A stretch of 34,317 bases of DNA, taken from the NCBI RefSeq assembly GCF_009663775.1, contig NZ_RDBR01000027.1, positions 1-34,317 on the forward strand, in the 5' to 3' direction. The notes beneath the pieces are model-generated. The model had not been told where the DNA came from. It saw nothing but the letters and a program-made list of their open reading frames with translations, and searched no databases. The stretch comes from Lactobacillus sp. 0.1XD8-4 (GTDB taxonomy: Bacteria; Bacillota; Bacilli; Lactobacillales; Lactobacillaceae). A program made the translations under genes and the position numbers. Below, piece by piece: positions 23,804 to 33,036 of the stretch. Positions within the stretch are counted from its first letter, which is position 1. Each line of letters opens with the position of its first letter.

Positions 23804-25504
23804 TTAGTTATTCATTAAAACGTCAAGCAATTCTTGGGCAGATTCCTTAAGAGCATCCTTTGATTTGTCATTACCAAGATGGGTAAAGATTTCACCAACA
23901 TAAACACCCTTACTAAAGAGCTTAGTAAAGACCTTATCGATAATTGGCTTAGTCAATTCAGGTTCTTGGACGGGACCAAATGGGTTAGCAAAGAATGTCT
24001 TACTCATGCCGACTTCATCGGTTGTTCCCAATGCTTTCCGTTGACCTGCAATGAATACTTTCTCGGCTTCTTCTTTAGTGTCAAAACGGTGGATCCCAAC
24101 TTCATCACTATAGTTATTAGCATAAAGCCACATATCGATGTGGTGGTGCTTGATAACATTTTGGTAAGTATCTGCAGGAATAATTACTCGAGCATTCTTT
24201 TGTTCAGGGTTAAGGTAAACACCACGGTCCATGTTATTAAATGCAACCGCACTACTTAAATCGTCAAGACGAACAAAAGCTCCCGTCTCAGTACCTTGAG
24301 CATATACTCCTGGTTCACCATCGGTTAAAGTAAAACTTCCCATGTCATCAAAGATTGTTTCCATGCTGACAATCTTGTCATCAGCTAATTCTTGCAATGC
24401 TTCAATTGACTCTGACTTACCGGCACCGGAATCACCAAAGAAGACAACGTTCTTTTCCTTACCATTAGTAAACTTGATTTTCAGCATTGAACCATGAATT
24501 GGTAACCGGCCATTATAGATTTGGTGAAGGTTATGCAATGTTAAGCACATTTTCTTCATATAGCCAAAGTAAGTCGTTTTATCTGTATATGGAACCTCGC
24601 CAATCCACATATCATTCTTTTCATCACGATAATAATGAGAAACCATGCCTTCAGTTTTTTCCAAGCCAAAGAGGAGAATCATATCAGGCTTTTGACCTTC
24701 AACTTCATCAGGAGAAGCTAATTCAAAGAGATTAGAAAGAGCAATCCCATTTACTAAATAATCAACATTAAAGTAAATAAAGGCCAAACTTTCACCAATC
24801 TTAGCAGGATAGCAATACCACTTGCCTCGTTGACCGTGGAAACGTTTGATTGGGTTTTCTTTAACTTCTGAGAATACCCCTTCCCGCTTATTACTCTTAG
24901 TATGCATCATCATTGGCGGACGAAGCATCACAGTATTGATAAAGTCAATATCCTGTAATTCATCATAGCCTTCTGGAATTTTCCAGTTATGTTGTTGAAC
25001 TAAGACAGTCGCATTAGTAGCCGCATTAACTTGCCGATACGTCCGGTTTTCAAAACCTTGGAGCTTTTCTTCAAGAATCCGGTATGCTTTCCGTACTAAA
25101 TCGTTGAATTGTGTATCAACAGTTCGAAACTCATTACCTAAAATCTTGTTATCATTAAAGTTAATTACCGATACTCGTAAAAATGACCGGTAGTATGAGT
25201 ATAATTCTTCAACACTTTCAAGAATATCTTTAGGATCATATTCATCAAAAGCACTATCATCATTAAATAATACTTTCTTTAAAATATCGATGAACTTATT
25301 AGCACTGGCATTATCAAAAGCATCATCATCATGATCAGGGTTACGAGAAGCAAGATATAGCTTAACAATCGCCTTTAATTCGTCACTATTGATTAAAGTT
25401 GGAATATCGGTGAAGTAGTTCTGACTATAATTTAATGTTGCTACTCCGCGATCAGGATTTACATATAATGATTTTGTATCAATAATCTGACTCTCTCTTG
25501 ACAT
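23804..25504 (-). CDS. PEPCK/HPr-kinase-fold P-loop ATPase, substrate uncertain
   Basis: A 566-aa protein whose C-terminal half holds a nucleotide-binding domain like that of PEP carboxykinase and HPr kinase. The order IHGSMLKI, then FFGDSGAGKSES (Walker A, about 356-367), then ETIFDDMGS (acidic metal-binding Asp pair) closely parallels HPr kinase (HGVLVDI, GDSGxGKSE, ADD). It is much longer than HPr kinase (about 310 aa), and the N-terminal 250 residues match no domain I know. Such proteins are often annotated as PEP carboxykinase in lactobacilli, but the GLSGTGKTT-type P-loop and other classical motifs are not seen. ATG at 25504 follows AAAGGATGAG; an ATG at 25513 overlaps that site. A TATAAT at 25537-25542 is the likely -10. 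Confidence 0.75.
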   Translation of the reverse strand: MSRESQIIDTKSLYVNPDRGVATLNYSQNYFTDIPTLINSDELKAIVKLYLASRNPDHDDDAFDNASANKFIDILKKVLFNDDSAFDEYDPKDILESVEELYSYYRSFLRVSVINFNDNKILGNEFRTVDTQFNDLVRKAYRILEEKLQGFENRTYRQVNAATNATVLVQQHNWKIPEGYDELQDIDFINTVMLRPPMMMHTKSNKREGVFSEVKENPIKRFHGQRGKWYCYPAKIGESLAFIYFNVDYLVNGIALSNLFELASPDEVEGQKPDMILLFGLEKTEGMVSHYYRDEKNDMWIGEVPYTDKTTYFGYMKKMCLTLHNLHQIYNGRLPIHGSMLKIKFTNGKEKNVVFFGDSGAGKSESIEALQELADDKIVSMETIFDDMGSFTLTDGEPGVYAQGTETGAFVRLDDLSSAVAFNNMDRGVYLNPEQKNARVIIPADTYQNVIKHHHIDMWLYANNYSDEVGIHRFDTKEEAEKVFIAGQRKALGTTDEVGMSKTFFANPFGPVQEPELTKPIIDKVFTKLFSKGVYVGEIFTHLGNDKSKDALKESAQELLDVLMNN

Positions 25505-25610
25505 GGATCTCATCCTTTCATCACTTGAATAGTTCTATTATAGTATACTTTTAGATTAAGATGAAAATAAAATTAACTTTTTTTCATTTGTTTTCACTAA
25601 ATATGACGTA

Positions 25611-26375
25611 CTAAAAGAATACCTTGACCACTTCACCACTTACTAGGGTATATTCTTGCTTCGTACCAGGGTCATATACCACTAATGAACCATTATCATC
25701 GATCTGCTTAGCAATTCCATGAATAAAACCGCCATTTACTTTGATAGTAATTGTTTTACCAAGCAAAAGTGACCGTTGACGATATCGTAACATAAACTGT
25801 CCACTTTGATAGTAAGGTGCATCAGAAATAATTTGGTTAATAATTGCAGCAACCAGTTCTGTGCGATCAATTTTAGCAGTATGTCCATTATCAATAGAAG
25901 TAGCAATATTATGTAAATTTTGAGGAAAGTTGTTGCTCGTCAAATTTATTCCTATACCACAAACAATCATTCCATTAACACGTTCAACTAAAAGTCCGCC
26001 AATTTTTTTATTCTGATAGTAGAGATCATTCACCCATTTTAATTTAATTTCCTTATAAGGGTAGAAAGCGGTTAGAACATCAGCAAGCGTTACTGCTAAG
26101 CCAGTCGTAAATAGTCCCCCATTTTCGACAGTCATTGGAATGTTAATACTTAAGTATATTCCTGTTTTTGCTGGAGAAAAAAAGGGCCGACCAAAACGTC
26201 CATGCCCCGCTTTTTGTTCATCAGCTAAAAAGACACACAAGCTGTGATTACCTTCTATAATATTCTTTTTTGCTAGTATTTGTGTTGAAGATACCCTTTT
26301 AAAGAAATGAATTTGACATTTAGACGAAACTAATTGCGATAATTTAGATAAATCGTATATAAAATTGTCCATCAT
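25611..26375 (-). CDS. Biotin-protein ligase, monofunctional (BirA catalytic type)
   Basis: A 254-aa ligase that attaches biotin, via biotinyl-AMP, to AccB. Present: SSTQILAKK (substrate loop start), the AGHGRFGRPFFSP nucleotide loop (family GRGRxGR), TGIYLSINIP, KWVNDLYYQNKKIGGLLVE (family KWPND) and GIGINL, then a small C-terminal SH3-like domain. There is no N-terminal helix-turn-helix, so it cannot be the biotin-operon repressor. The loop has His where E. coli BirA has Arg116, while the following Arg118 equivalent is kept. Its ATG overlaps the fabI stop (TAATG), with no separate ribosome site, so it is translationally coupled as the last gene of the operon. Confidence 0.87.
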   Translation of the reverse strand: MMDNFIYDLSKLSQLVSSKCQIHFFKRVSSTQILAKKNIIEGNHSLCVFLADEQKAGHGRFGRPFFSPAKTGIYLSINIPMTVENGGLFTTGLAVTLADVLTAFYPYKEIKLKWVNDLYYQNKKIGGLLVERVNGMIVCGIGINLTSNNFPQNLHNIATSIDNGHTAKIDRTELVAAIINQIISDAPYYQSGQFMLRYRQRSLLLGKTITIKVNGGFIHGIAKQIDDNGSLVVYDPGTKQEYTLVSGEVVKVFF

Positions 26376-27139
26376 TAAATTAAGTGAACACCCTTATCAA
26401 CATAGACGGTATCGCCAACAATACCAGTAGATAAGTCACTCATTAAAAATGCGCAAGTCCCACCAATCTCATCAATTGTTACATCATTCCCATCAACAGT
26501 TCGTGATTGGGATTCCTTTAGCAATTCCGTATGACCCTTAATTCCGGTAACAGCCAAAGTCTTCACTGCGCCTGCAGAAATAGCATTTACACGAATATGC
26601 TGATTACCAAGATCACGTGCTAAGTAACGGACATTGGCTTCTAGAGCTGCTTTAGCCACCCCCATCACATTGTAATTTGGGATCGCACGCTCAGAACCAA
26701 AATAAGTTAAGGTAACAATACTTGCAGGAACAGTTAGTAAGTCATGTTTTTGTGCTTCTTTAGCTACCGCAATAAGCGAGTAAGACGAAATATCTTGAGC
26801 TAACGCATAACCTTCTCGACTAGCGTTTAAAATTGTTCCATCTAATTCTTCTTTCTTCGCATAAGCAATTGCATGAACAATTCCGTTAACTTGACCAAAA
26901 CGCTCTTTAATTAACGAAAAAGCAGTTGCAATACTTTTATCCCTAGCAACATCACACTCTATTAAGTGACTCTCATCGTCAACTAACCGCTTAATTCCCT
27001 TCTTTAACCGTTCATTTTGATAAGTATAAATAATCTCCGCACCTTGGGCCGCCATGACCTTAGCACATCCCCATGCAATTGAGCGCCTATTAGCAACCCC
27101 CATTACAACAATTTTCTTGCCTGATAACAAATTTTCCAT
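26375..27139 (-). CDS. fabI: Enoyl-ACP reductase (NADH) FabI
   Basis: A 254-aa short-chain dehydrogenase that reduces enoyl-ACP in the last step of each elongation round. FabI features: GVANRRSIAWG (cofactor turn in place of the usual TGxxxGIG), ECDVARD, and the catalytic Tyr-x6-Lys YNVMGVAK preceded by the second conserved Tyr (LTYFGSERAIPN). It is the target of triclosan-type inhibitors in other bacteria. ATG at 27139 after GAGAGGATT. Lies 16 bp after accA. Confidence 0.96.
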   Translation of the reverse strand: MENLLSGKKIVVMGVANRRSIAWGCAKVMAAQGAEIIYTYQNERLKKGIKRLVDDESHLIECDVARDKSIATAFSLIKERFGQVNGIVHAIAYAKKEELDGTILNASREGYALAQDISSYSLIAVAKEAQKHDLLTVPASIVTLTYFGSERAIPNYNVMGVAKAALEANVRYLARDLGNQHIRVNAISAGAVKTLAVTGIKGHTELLKESQSRTVDGNDVTIDEIGGTCAFLMSDLSTGIVGDTVYVDKGVHLI

Positions 27140-27155
27140 CTCAATCCTCTCTCTC

Positions 27156-27932
27156 TTAAAATTTTCGATACCGCATTTGACGCTTTGCGATTAGTTCTTC
27201 TGATGTCAGCTTTTGTAATTTAGATAATCGTGACCATAAAACCCGGTCAATATTTTGACATGTGACCTGATATTCTTCTTCATTTTCATCAATAATTCCC
27301 TCAATTATCTGTCTTTTTAATAATGCGGCGGGGGTCATTTGCATAACCTTGGCTGCTTCATCTGCCTTAGACGCATCTTTCCATAAAATAGATGCAAAAC
27401 CTTCTGGCGAAAGGATTGAATAAGTAGAATAGTTAAGCATCCAAACTTCATCCCCACATGCCAGGGCTAACGCGCCGCCACTGCCGCCTTCACCATAAAT
27501 CACCGTTATAATTGGAACCGGAATTTGACCTATTTTAAATATACTTTGGGCAATTGCTTCTCCTTGGCCACCCTCTTCAGCATCTTTACTCGGAAAAGCA
27601 CCGGCAGTATTAACAAAACAAAGAATCGGTCGTTTAAATTTACCTGCTTGTTCAGCTAAGCGAACCGCTTTTCGATATCCACCAGGCATCGGGCAGCCAA
27701 AATGTTTAGCAATTTTATCTGGCAATGTCGATCCCCGCTCCGTCGTAATAACCGTTACTGCTCGACCATGAAATGTTGCAAGACCACCAATAATTGCTCC
27801 ATCATCGCTGCCTAAACGGTCACCATGGAGCTCAGTAAAATCATCAAATAGATAATTAATGATTTGCTTTCCAGTTATTTTTTTACCGTTACGAGCTTTT
27901 TCAACAACCTGGATTGGACTAAGCGCAGTCAT
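27156..27932 (-). CDS. accA: Acetyl-CoA carboxylase carboxyltransferase subunit alpha
   Basis: A 258-aa half of the carboxyltransferase that moves the carboxyl group from biotin to acetyl-CoA to form malonyl-CoA. Crotonase-fold landmarks: NYLFDDFTELHGDRLGSDD, FGCPMPGGYRKAVRLAEQA, PILCFVNTAGAFPSKDAEEGGQGEAIA and YGEGGSGGALALACGD. It is shorter than E. coli AccA (about 319), as is usual in lactic acid bacteria. ATG at 27932 follows GGAGGTGG by 5 nt; a TTG at 27947 is in front of that site and is rejected. It overlaps accD by 14 bp. Confidence 0.96.
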   Translation of the reverse strand: MTALSPIQVVEKARNGKKITGKQIINYLFDDFTELHGDRLGSDDGAIIGGLATFHGRAVTVITTERGSTLPDKIAKHFGCPMPGGYRKAVRLAEQAGKFKRPILCFVNTAGAFPSKDAEEGGQGEAIAQSIFKIGQIPVPIITVIYGEGGSGGALALACGDEVWMLNYSTYSILSPEGFASILWKDASKADEAAKVMQMTPAALLKRQIIEGIIDENEEEYQVTCQNIDRVLWSRLSKLQKLTSEELIAKRQMRYRKF

Positions 27933-28773
27933 TGCGACCACCTCCAACTTTGATTAGCCACTCTAATTTTTCTTTTTCTTCTTGTCTTTTAATAATTGCA
28001 TCAATAAAGCCGTGTTTAAGTAGATTTTCTGATGATTGTGTATCCTTAGGCAATTTTTCATGGATAGTCTGCTCAATTACTCGTCTTCCTGCAAAACCAA
28101 TTAACGCATGTGGCTCCGCAAGAATAATGTCACCATCCATAGCAAAACTAGCAGTAACACCACCAGTCGTTGGATCCGTCAAAACAACAATATAAAGCAA
28201 TCCAGCAGTATTATGATTAGCAATAGCTTGCGATATCTTGGCCATTTGCATCAAAGATAAGATTCCTTCTTGCATCCGTGCGCCACCAGAGGCAGTATAC
28301 ATAACAACCGTCTCATCTTGGGCAGTGGCATATTCAAATAAGCGAGTGATCTTTTCTCCCGCAACGGTACCTAATGACCCCATGATGAATGTCGGATCCA
28401 TAATCCCGAGAGCAAATTTAGTTGTATTAATTGTCGCTTCACCAGTTAAAACCGCATCATTTAAGTTCGTCACTGCTTGAAGATTATTAATCTTTTCTTG
28501 ATAACCAGGAAAATTAAGCGGGTCTTTGGTTTGAAGGTCACTATCAAATTCCACAAAATCATCGGTTAACCAACTCACCCGCTGCCGTGCAGTAATTCGG
28601 AAACCGTAATCACAATTAGGACAAACAGCATATTCAGTTAGTTGTTTTGCAAATAACGTATCACAACAATAAGGACACTTTATCCACATACGATCAGGAA
28701 TCTTAGCATCGGCGCGCTTGTCGGCTTTTACATGACGCTCACTCAATGTATTATTTTGCTCATATAATTTCAT
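27919..28773 (-). CDS. accD: Acetyl-CoA carboxylase carboxyltransferase subunit beta
   Basis: A 284-aa subunit carrying the four-Cys zinc ribbon (CPYC...CPNC, about 34-56) that is special to bacterial and plastid AccD, followed by the crotonase-type domain with MYTASGGARMQEG and PTTGGVTASFAM. It pairs with AccA. Its ATG overlaps the accC stop by 4 bp (ATGA), so it is coupled to accC; a GGGAGA lies about 13 nt upstream. Confidence 0.96.
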   Translation of the reverse strand: MKLYEQNNTLSERHVKADKRADAKIPDRMWIKCPYCCDTLFAKQLTEYAVCPNCDYGFRITARQRVSWLTDDFVEFDSDLQTKDPLNFPGYQEKINNLQAVTNLNDAVLTGEATINTTKFALGIMDPTFIMGSLGTVAGEKITRLFEYATAQDETVVMYTASGGARMQEGILSLMQMAKISQAIANHNTAGLLYIVVLTDPTTGGVTASFAMDGDIILAEPHALIGFAGRRVIEQTIHEKLPKDTQSSENLLKHGFIDAIIKRQEEKEKLEWLIKVGGGRNDCA

Positions 28774-30143
28774 GACGTCGTTTCATCTCCCTTCCAACGC
28801 GGTAAAAATGAATTTTCAAGAAAAGTGGTCGTTGCTTTTCCTTTTAAAAAGGTTAAATCATTAAGAATAGCCAAGTGGAAATTTTGGTTGGTCGTAATGC
28901 CCATGATAACCATCTCACTTAAAAGTCGCTTAATTTTTTCAATTGCTTCCATACGATCATGACCAAGGGCAATTACTTTTGCAATCATTGAATCATAAAA
29001 GGGAGTAACTTGGGCGCCAGGGTATAGGGCTGTGTCAATCCTCATTCCTAGATTACCAACTGGTAAATATAAATAGTTAATCGTACCAGTCATCGGCATA
29101 AAGTTTCGTTTGGGATCCTCTGCGTTGATTCGACATTCAATTGCATGTCCACGAATTTGAATATCATTTTGAGTAAACGGCAATGATTCACCAGCCGCGA
29201 CAAGTACTTGAGCTTTTACAAGATCAATTCCAGTTACCATTTCTGTAACAGTATGCTCAACTTGGATCCGAGTATTCATTTCCATAAAATAGAATTTATG
29301 GTGATGATCCATTAAAAATTCAATTGTTCCGGTATTGTGATAATCAATTGAGTTGATGGCCCGTAAAGCAATCTGTCCTAATTCTTTACGCTGGGTATTA
29401 GTAATTAATTGGCACGGACTTTCCTCAATAACCTTTTGCTTATTGCGTTGCAAGGAACAGTCACGCTCTGGAAAATAAACCGCATTGCCAAAATCATCAC
29501 GAAAAACTTGTACTTCAATATGTTTAACATTTTCCATGATCTTCTCTAAATACATTCGATCATCATCAAACGAAAGCTTAGCCTCGCTTTGTGCTGCTTC
29601 AAAGGATCGCTTCATCTGACGAGCATTTTCAATTCGGCGAATTCCCTTACCACCGCCACCTGCAGCAGCCTTTAAGAGGACAGGATACCCAATTTGATTA
29701 GCAACCCGTTCTGCTTCTGCCGAGTCGACAATATAGCTTTCACTACCAGGAATAACGGGCACACCCGATTTTTTCATTTGTTCACGAGCGTGTTCCTTAT
29801 TTCCCATTAAATCAATTACAGATGCCTGGGGCCCGATAAAAGTTATTCCGCAATCAGCACACATAGTTGCAAACTCAGCATTCTCTGATAAAAAGCCAAA
29901 TCCAGGGTGAATTGCCGTTGCTCCAGTACCGATAGCAGCTTCTAGAATATTTTTCTCATTTAGGTACGAATCTTGTGCCCGGGCAGTTCCTACACAGACG
30001 GCTTCATCAGCTAATTGGACATGGAGGCTTTCACGGTCAGCCGTAGAATAGATAGCAACCGTCTTAATTCCCAATTCCCGTAATGACCTAATAATACGAA
30101 CCGCAATCTCACCGCGATTAGCAACCAAAACCTTTGAAAACAT
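28770..30143 (-). CDS. accC: Acetyl-CoA carboxylase biotin carboxylase subunit
   Basis: A 457-aa ATP-grasp enzyme that carboxylates biotin on AccB using bicarbonate and ATP. Seen: the N-terminal VANRGEIAVRIIRSLRELG, the glycine-rich ATP loop LLKAAAGGGGKGIRRI (about 155-170), the EKIMENVKHIEVQV strand, the ERDCSLQRN(K)QK segment and FMEMNTRIQVEHTVTE with catalytic Glu and Arg residues. Normal length. ATG at 30143, 8 bp after fabZ, with a TTAGGTG ribosome site. Confidence 0.97.
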   Translation of the reverse strand: MFSKVLVANRGEIAVRIIRSLRELGIKTVAIYSTADRESLHVQLADEAVCVGTARAQDSYLNEKNILEAAIGTGATAIHPGFGFLSENAEFATMCADCGITFIGPQASVIDLMGNKEHAREQMKKSGVPVIPGSESYIVDSAEAERVANQIGYPVLLKAAAGGGGKGIRRIENARQMKRSFEAAQSEAKLSFDDDRMYLEKIMENVKHIEVQVFRDDFGNAVYFPERDCSLQRNKQKVIEESPCQLITNTQRKELGQIALRAINSIDYHNTGTIEFLMDHHHKFYFMEMNTRIQVEHTVTEMVTGIDLVKAQVLVAAGESLPFTQNDIQIRGHAIECRINAEDPKRNFMPMTGTINYLYLPVGNLGMRIDTALYPGAQVTPFYDSMIAKVIALGHDRMEAIEKIKRLLSEMVIMGITTNQNFHLAILNDLTFLKGKATTTFLENSFLPRWKGDETTS

Positions 30144-30151
30144 CTAAACAC

Positions 30152-30586
30152 CTAACCAATCATAAAAGTTAATTCTGCTGTACATGCTCGCTCGCCATCA
30201 ACAGTTGCAATTCCTTTTCCACCCCCAATGTGACCACGAATTTTCTCTAAATGAACCTCGAGCCTCATTGAATCTCCAGGACGAACTACCTTGCGAAATT
30301 CCGCCGAACGGATTCCACCAAAATAGGCAGTTTTTCCCTTAAATCTTGGTTCAGAAAGTAACGCTACTGCACCAGTTTGCGCTAATGACTCAACGATTAA
30401 CGCACCGGGTAAAACAGGGTTGTCTGGAAAATGACCATTAAAAACTTCTTCATTAATAGTAACGTTACGTCGAGCAACTGCCATTTCACCAGGAACTAAT
30501 TCTTCTACATAATCAATCAAAAGCATTGGATAACGGTGAGGGATAATTTTTTGAATTGCATTAATATCTAATACTTGATCAGCCAT
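30152..30586 (-). CDS. fabZ: 3-hydroxyacyl-ACP dehydratase FabZ
   Basis: A 144-aa hot-dog-fold enzyme that removes water from 3-hydroxyacyl-ACP. The catalytic His and Glu lie in FNGHFPDNPVLPGALIVESLAQTGA (about 48-72). Length fits FabZ rather than FabA. ATG at 30586 follows GGAGG, 2 bp after the accB stop. In many lactobacilli a second fabZ copy heads the fab locus; only this one is in the window. Confidence 0.95.
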   Translation of the reverse strand: MADQVLDINAIQKIIPHRYPMLLIDYVEELVPGEMAVARRNVTINEEVFNGHFPDNPVLPGALIVESLAQTGAVALLSEPRFKGKTAYFGGIRSAEFRKVVRPGDSMRLEVHLEKIRGHIGGGKGIATVDGERACTAELTFMIG

Positions 30587-30588
30587 AT

Positions 30589-31032
30589 TTAATCCTCCGA
30601 AACCGTAAATAACGGTTGTTCTACCTCAACTAGTTCTTCATTAGTAACATTAATGCCAGTTACTACACCAGTAAATTCACTTTTAATTTCAGTCATCATT
30701 TTCATTGCCTCAATTACACAAACAATATCACCCTTTTGAACATGGTCGCCGACATTAACATAAGCCGGTTCATTAGGTTTAGGTTGTAAATACACTGTTC
30801 CGACTAACGGTGCTTTGATTGTCTTATTAGTAGAAATGGCTGTATCATTGCTATCCGGTAGTACAGGATCACTTTCCTTTGTAGATTGTTGCTTAACAAT
30901 CGTTTGCGGATCATAATGGGACTGTTTGTTCTTGCTTAAGTACAGGTGAAAGTCACCATCTTGAATATTGAGCTCCCGCATATCGGAATCTTCAAAATTT
31001 TGCATCAAAGTTTGAATTTCTTTAAGCTCCAA
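30589..31032 (-). CDS. accB: Biotin carboxyl carrier protein of acetyl-CoA carboxylase
   Basis: A 147-aa carrier. The N-terminal 30 residues and a P/T/S-rich linker (about 45-70) precede a biotinyl domain with the target lysine in VIEAMKMMTEIKSE (about 110-123). The start is TTG at 31032: GGGAG lies 10 nt upstream and overlaps the end of fabF, and no ATG is near. It would be biotinylated by the ligase at the end of the same operon. Confidence 0.94.
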   Translation of the reverse strand: MELKEIQTLMQNFEDSDMRELNIQDGDFHLYLSKNKQSHYDPQTIVKQQSTKESDPVLPDSNDTAISTNKTIKAPLVGTVYLQPKPNEPAYVNVGDHVQKGDIVCVIEAMKMMTEIKSEFTGVVTGINVTNEELVEVEQPLFTVSED

Positions 31033-31039
31033 TTAAAAA

Positions 31040-32272
31040 TCACTCCCATTTACGAAAAGCTAAAACCGCATTGTGACCACCAAAGCCAAAAGAGTTACTA
31101 ATTGCATACGTTGCATCATGAATATCTTGATTTTCCTTAGTAACAAGATTAATTTGACATTCTGGATCCTGTTCATAACAACCGACATTTACGGGCAACT
31201 TCCCTTTGGCTAAAGCGGCAACAGTTATAACCGCTTCAATCGCACCAGCGGCACCTAATAAGTGACCTGTCATTCCCTTAGTTGAACTAACACGTACCGC
31301 ACTGTCTTTACCAAATACTTGATTAATAGCTTTAGCTTCACCAGAATCATTAGCGTGAGTTGCCGTTCCATGGGCATTGATATATGTAACATCAGCAGGC
31401 TTAATTCCCGCTTCATTAATAGCTGCTTCCATTGCCCGAGCGGCTCCAGTTCCATTTGGGTCTGGGGATGTAATATGATAGGCATCCGAAGTAGCACCAT
31501 AGCCAACTATCTCACCTAGAATATTAGCTCCACGTTCCTGTGCATGTTCCAGTTCTTCAAGGACTAATGTTGCACCACCTTCACCAAGTACAAAACCATT
31601 TCGATTGACGTCAAACGGCAAAGAAGCTTTGGTGGGATCAGTCGTTTCACTGAGTGCCGTCAATGCGGCAAACCCAGCAATTCCAATCTCATTAACTGAT
31701 GCTTCTGATCCACCAGCAATCATTACCTTAGCTCGCCTTTCTTTAATTTGACGAAAGGCCTCCCCAATTGAATTAGTTCCTGTCGCGCAGGCTGTTACGA
31801 TTGCGGTACAAATATTTTGAGCATTAAAGCGAATCGCTATATTTCCCGCTGCCATATTAGCAATCGACATTGGAACAAACATTGGTGAAATCCGCTTAGG
31901 ACCCTTATCATGCATTTTGATAATCTGGTCTTGAATCGTTGTTAAACCACCAATTCCAGAACCATAAATTACTCCAAGGTCATAGGGATTGGTATTTTCA
32001 TTATTAACCCCAGCCATCTCCATTGCTTCTACTGCACTTTGAATAGCATATTGAGAATACAAGTCCATTCGGCGGGCTGCTTTTTTCCCAACTACTGCTG
32101 CAGGGTCAAAATCATCAATTTCACCAGCAACAGTAATACCTGTTGCAGCTGCATCAAATTTACTAATTTTCTTAATACCAGTTTTCCCAGCAAGTGAGTT
32201 AGCAACAAATGCTTCAACACCGTTACCATTAGGAGCGACTGCACCCATTCCTGTAATTACTACTCTTGGCAT
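31040..32272 (-). CDS. fabF: 3-oxoacyl-ACP synthase II (FabF)
   Basis: A 410-aa condensing enzyme with the full Cys-His-His triad: VTACATGTNS (Cys near 163), INAHGTATHANDSGE (His near 302) and KGMTGHLLGAAGA (His near 338). Glycine-rich end NSFGFGGHN is intact. Extends acyl-ACP with malonyl-ACP. ATG at 32272 after AGGAGG. The absence of fabH next to acpP makes this the only condensing enzyme in the window. Confidence 0.97.
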   Translation of the reverse strand: MPRVVITGMGAVAPNGNGVEAFVANSLAGKTGIKKISKFDAAATGITVAGEIDDFDPAAVVGKKAARRMDLYSQYAIQSAVEAMEMAGVNNENTNPYDLGVIYGSGIGGLTTIQDQIIKMHDKGPKRISPMFVPMSIANMAAGNIAIRFNAQNICTAIVTACATGTNSIGEAFRQIKERRAKVMIAGGSEASVNEIGIAGFAALTALSETTDPTKASLPFDVNRNGFVLGEGGATLVLEELEHAQERGANILGEIVGYGATSDAYHITSPDPNGTGAARAMEAAINEAGIKPADVTYINAHGTATHANDSGEAKAINQVFGKDSAVRVSSTKGMTGHLLGAAGAIEAVITVAALAKGKLPVNVGCYEQDPECQINLVTKENQDIHDATYAISNSFGFGGHNAVLAFRKWE

Positions 32273-32301
32273 CCTATTCCTCCTAACTAATTACCACATA
32301 A

Positions 32302-33036
32302 CTATATTGTCATCCCACCGTCCACGATAAGTGTTTGGCCGGTGATATATTCATTTTGTGCAAGAAATTTAATTGTACTGGCAACTTCCTGTGGAGAGCC
32401 TAACCGTTTTAGTGGGATTTTCTCTAAAATTTGTTTTTGAATGTGTTCTGAAAGGGTGGCAGTCATATCACTTTTAATCATTCCGGGCGCAACAGCATTA
32501 CACCTTATTCCACGAAGGGCACCCTCTTGCGCAATAGTCTTCGTTAACCCAATGATGCCAGCTTTACTGGCGGCATAATTTGCTTGACCAGCATTACCAT
32601 GAATTCCGATAATACTTGCTAAATTAATAATGCTTCCTGAACGTTGCTTAAACATTTTTTTGAGAAGTTGTTGCGTAAGCATAAAAGTTCCACGAAGGTT
32701 AACATTAAGAACATCATCAAATTCAGTAATTTTCATTCCAATTAATAACTTATCATGGGTAATCCCTGCATTATTCACTAAAATATCGATCTGGTTATAT
32801 ATTGACCATGCCGTTTTTGCTAGGCGTTTAACCGCTTCTTCATCAGCAATATCACCTTGAAGATAAGTATACTCAGCGCCGCTTGCTTTAAGTCGATCTT
32901 CTAATTTACTTGGTAAAGTTTCATGGCGACCATTAAGGATTACGCGACAACCACTATTAGCAAATAGTAAAGCTGTGGCTGCACCGATGCCACGGCTGCT
33001 ACCCGTTATGAAAACAACTTTATCTTTGAGATCCAT
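32302..33036 (-). CDS. fabG: 3-oxoacyl-ACP reductase FabG
   Basis: A 244-aa short-chain dehydrogenase that reduces 3-oxoacyl-ACP with NADPH. Motifs: TGSSRGIGAATALLF (cofactor), LVNNAGI, the catalytic Ser in NLASIIG and YAASKAG (Tyr-x3-Lys). ATG at 33036 follows AAGGAG and lies inside the end of fabD (17-bp overlap). Confidence 0.96.
   Translation of the reverse strand: MDLKDKVVFITGSSRGIGAATALLFANSGCRVILNGRHETLPSKLEDRLKASGAEYTYLQGDIADEEAVKRLAKTAWSIYNQIDILVNNAGITHDKLLIGMKITEFDDVLNVNLRGTFMLTQQLLKKMFKQRSGSIINLASIIGIHGNAGQANYAASKAGIIGLTKTIAQEGALRGIRCNAVAPGMIKSDMTATLSEHIQKQILEKIPLKRLGSPQEVASTIKFLAQNEYITGQTLIVDGGMTI

Noticed and set aside
25555-25610. AT-rich inverted repeat after the biotin ligase stop considered as the fab operon terminator.
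   Set aside because: The stem is almost purely A-T with no clear T-tract; too weak to call.
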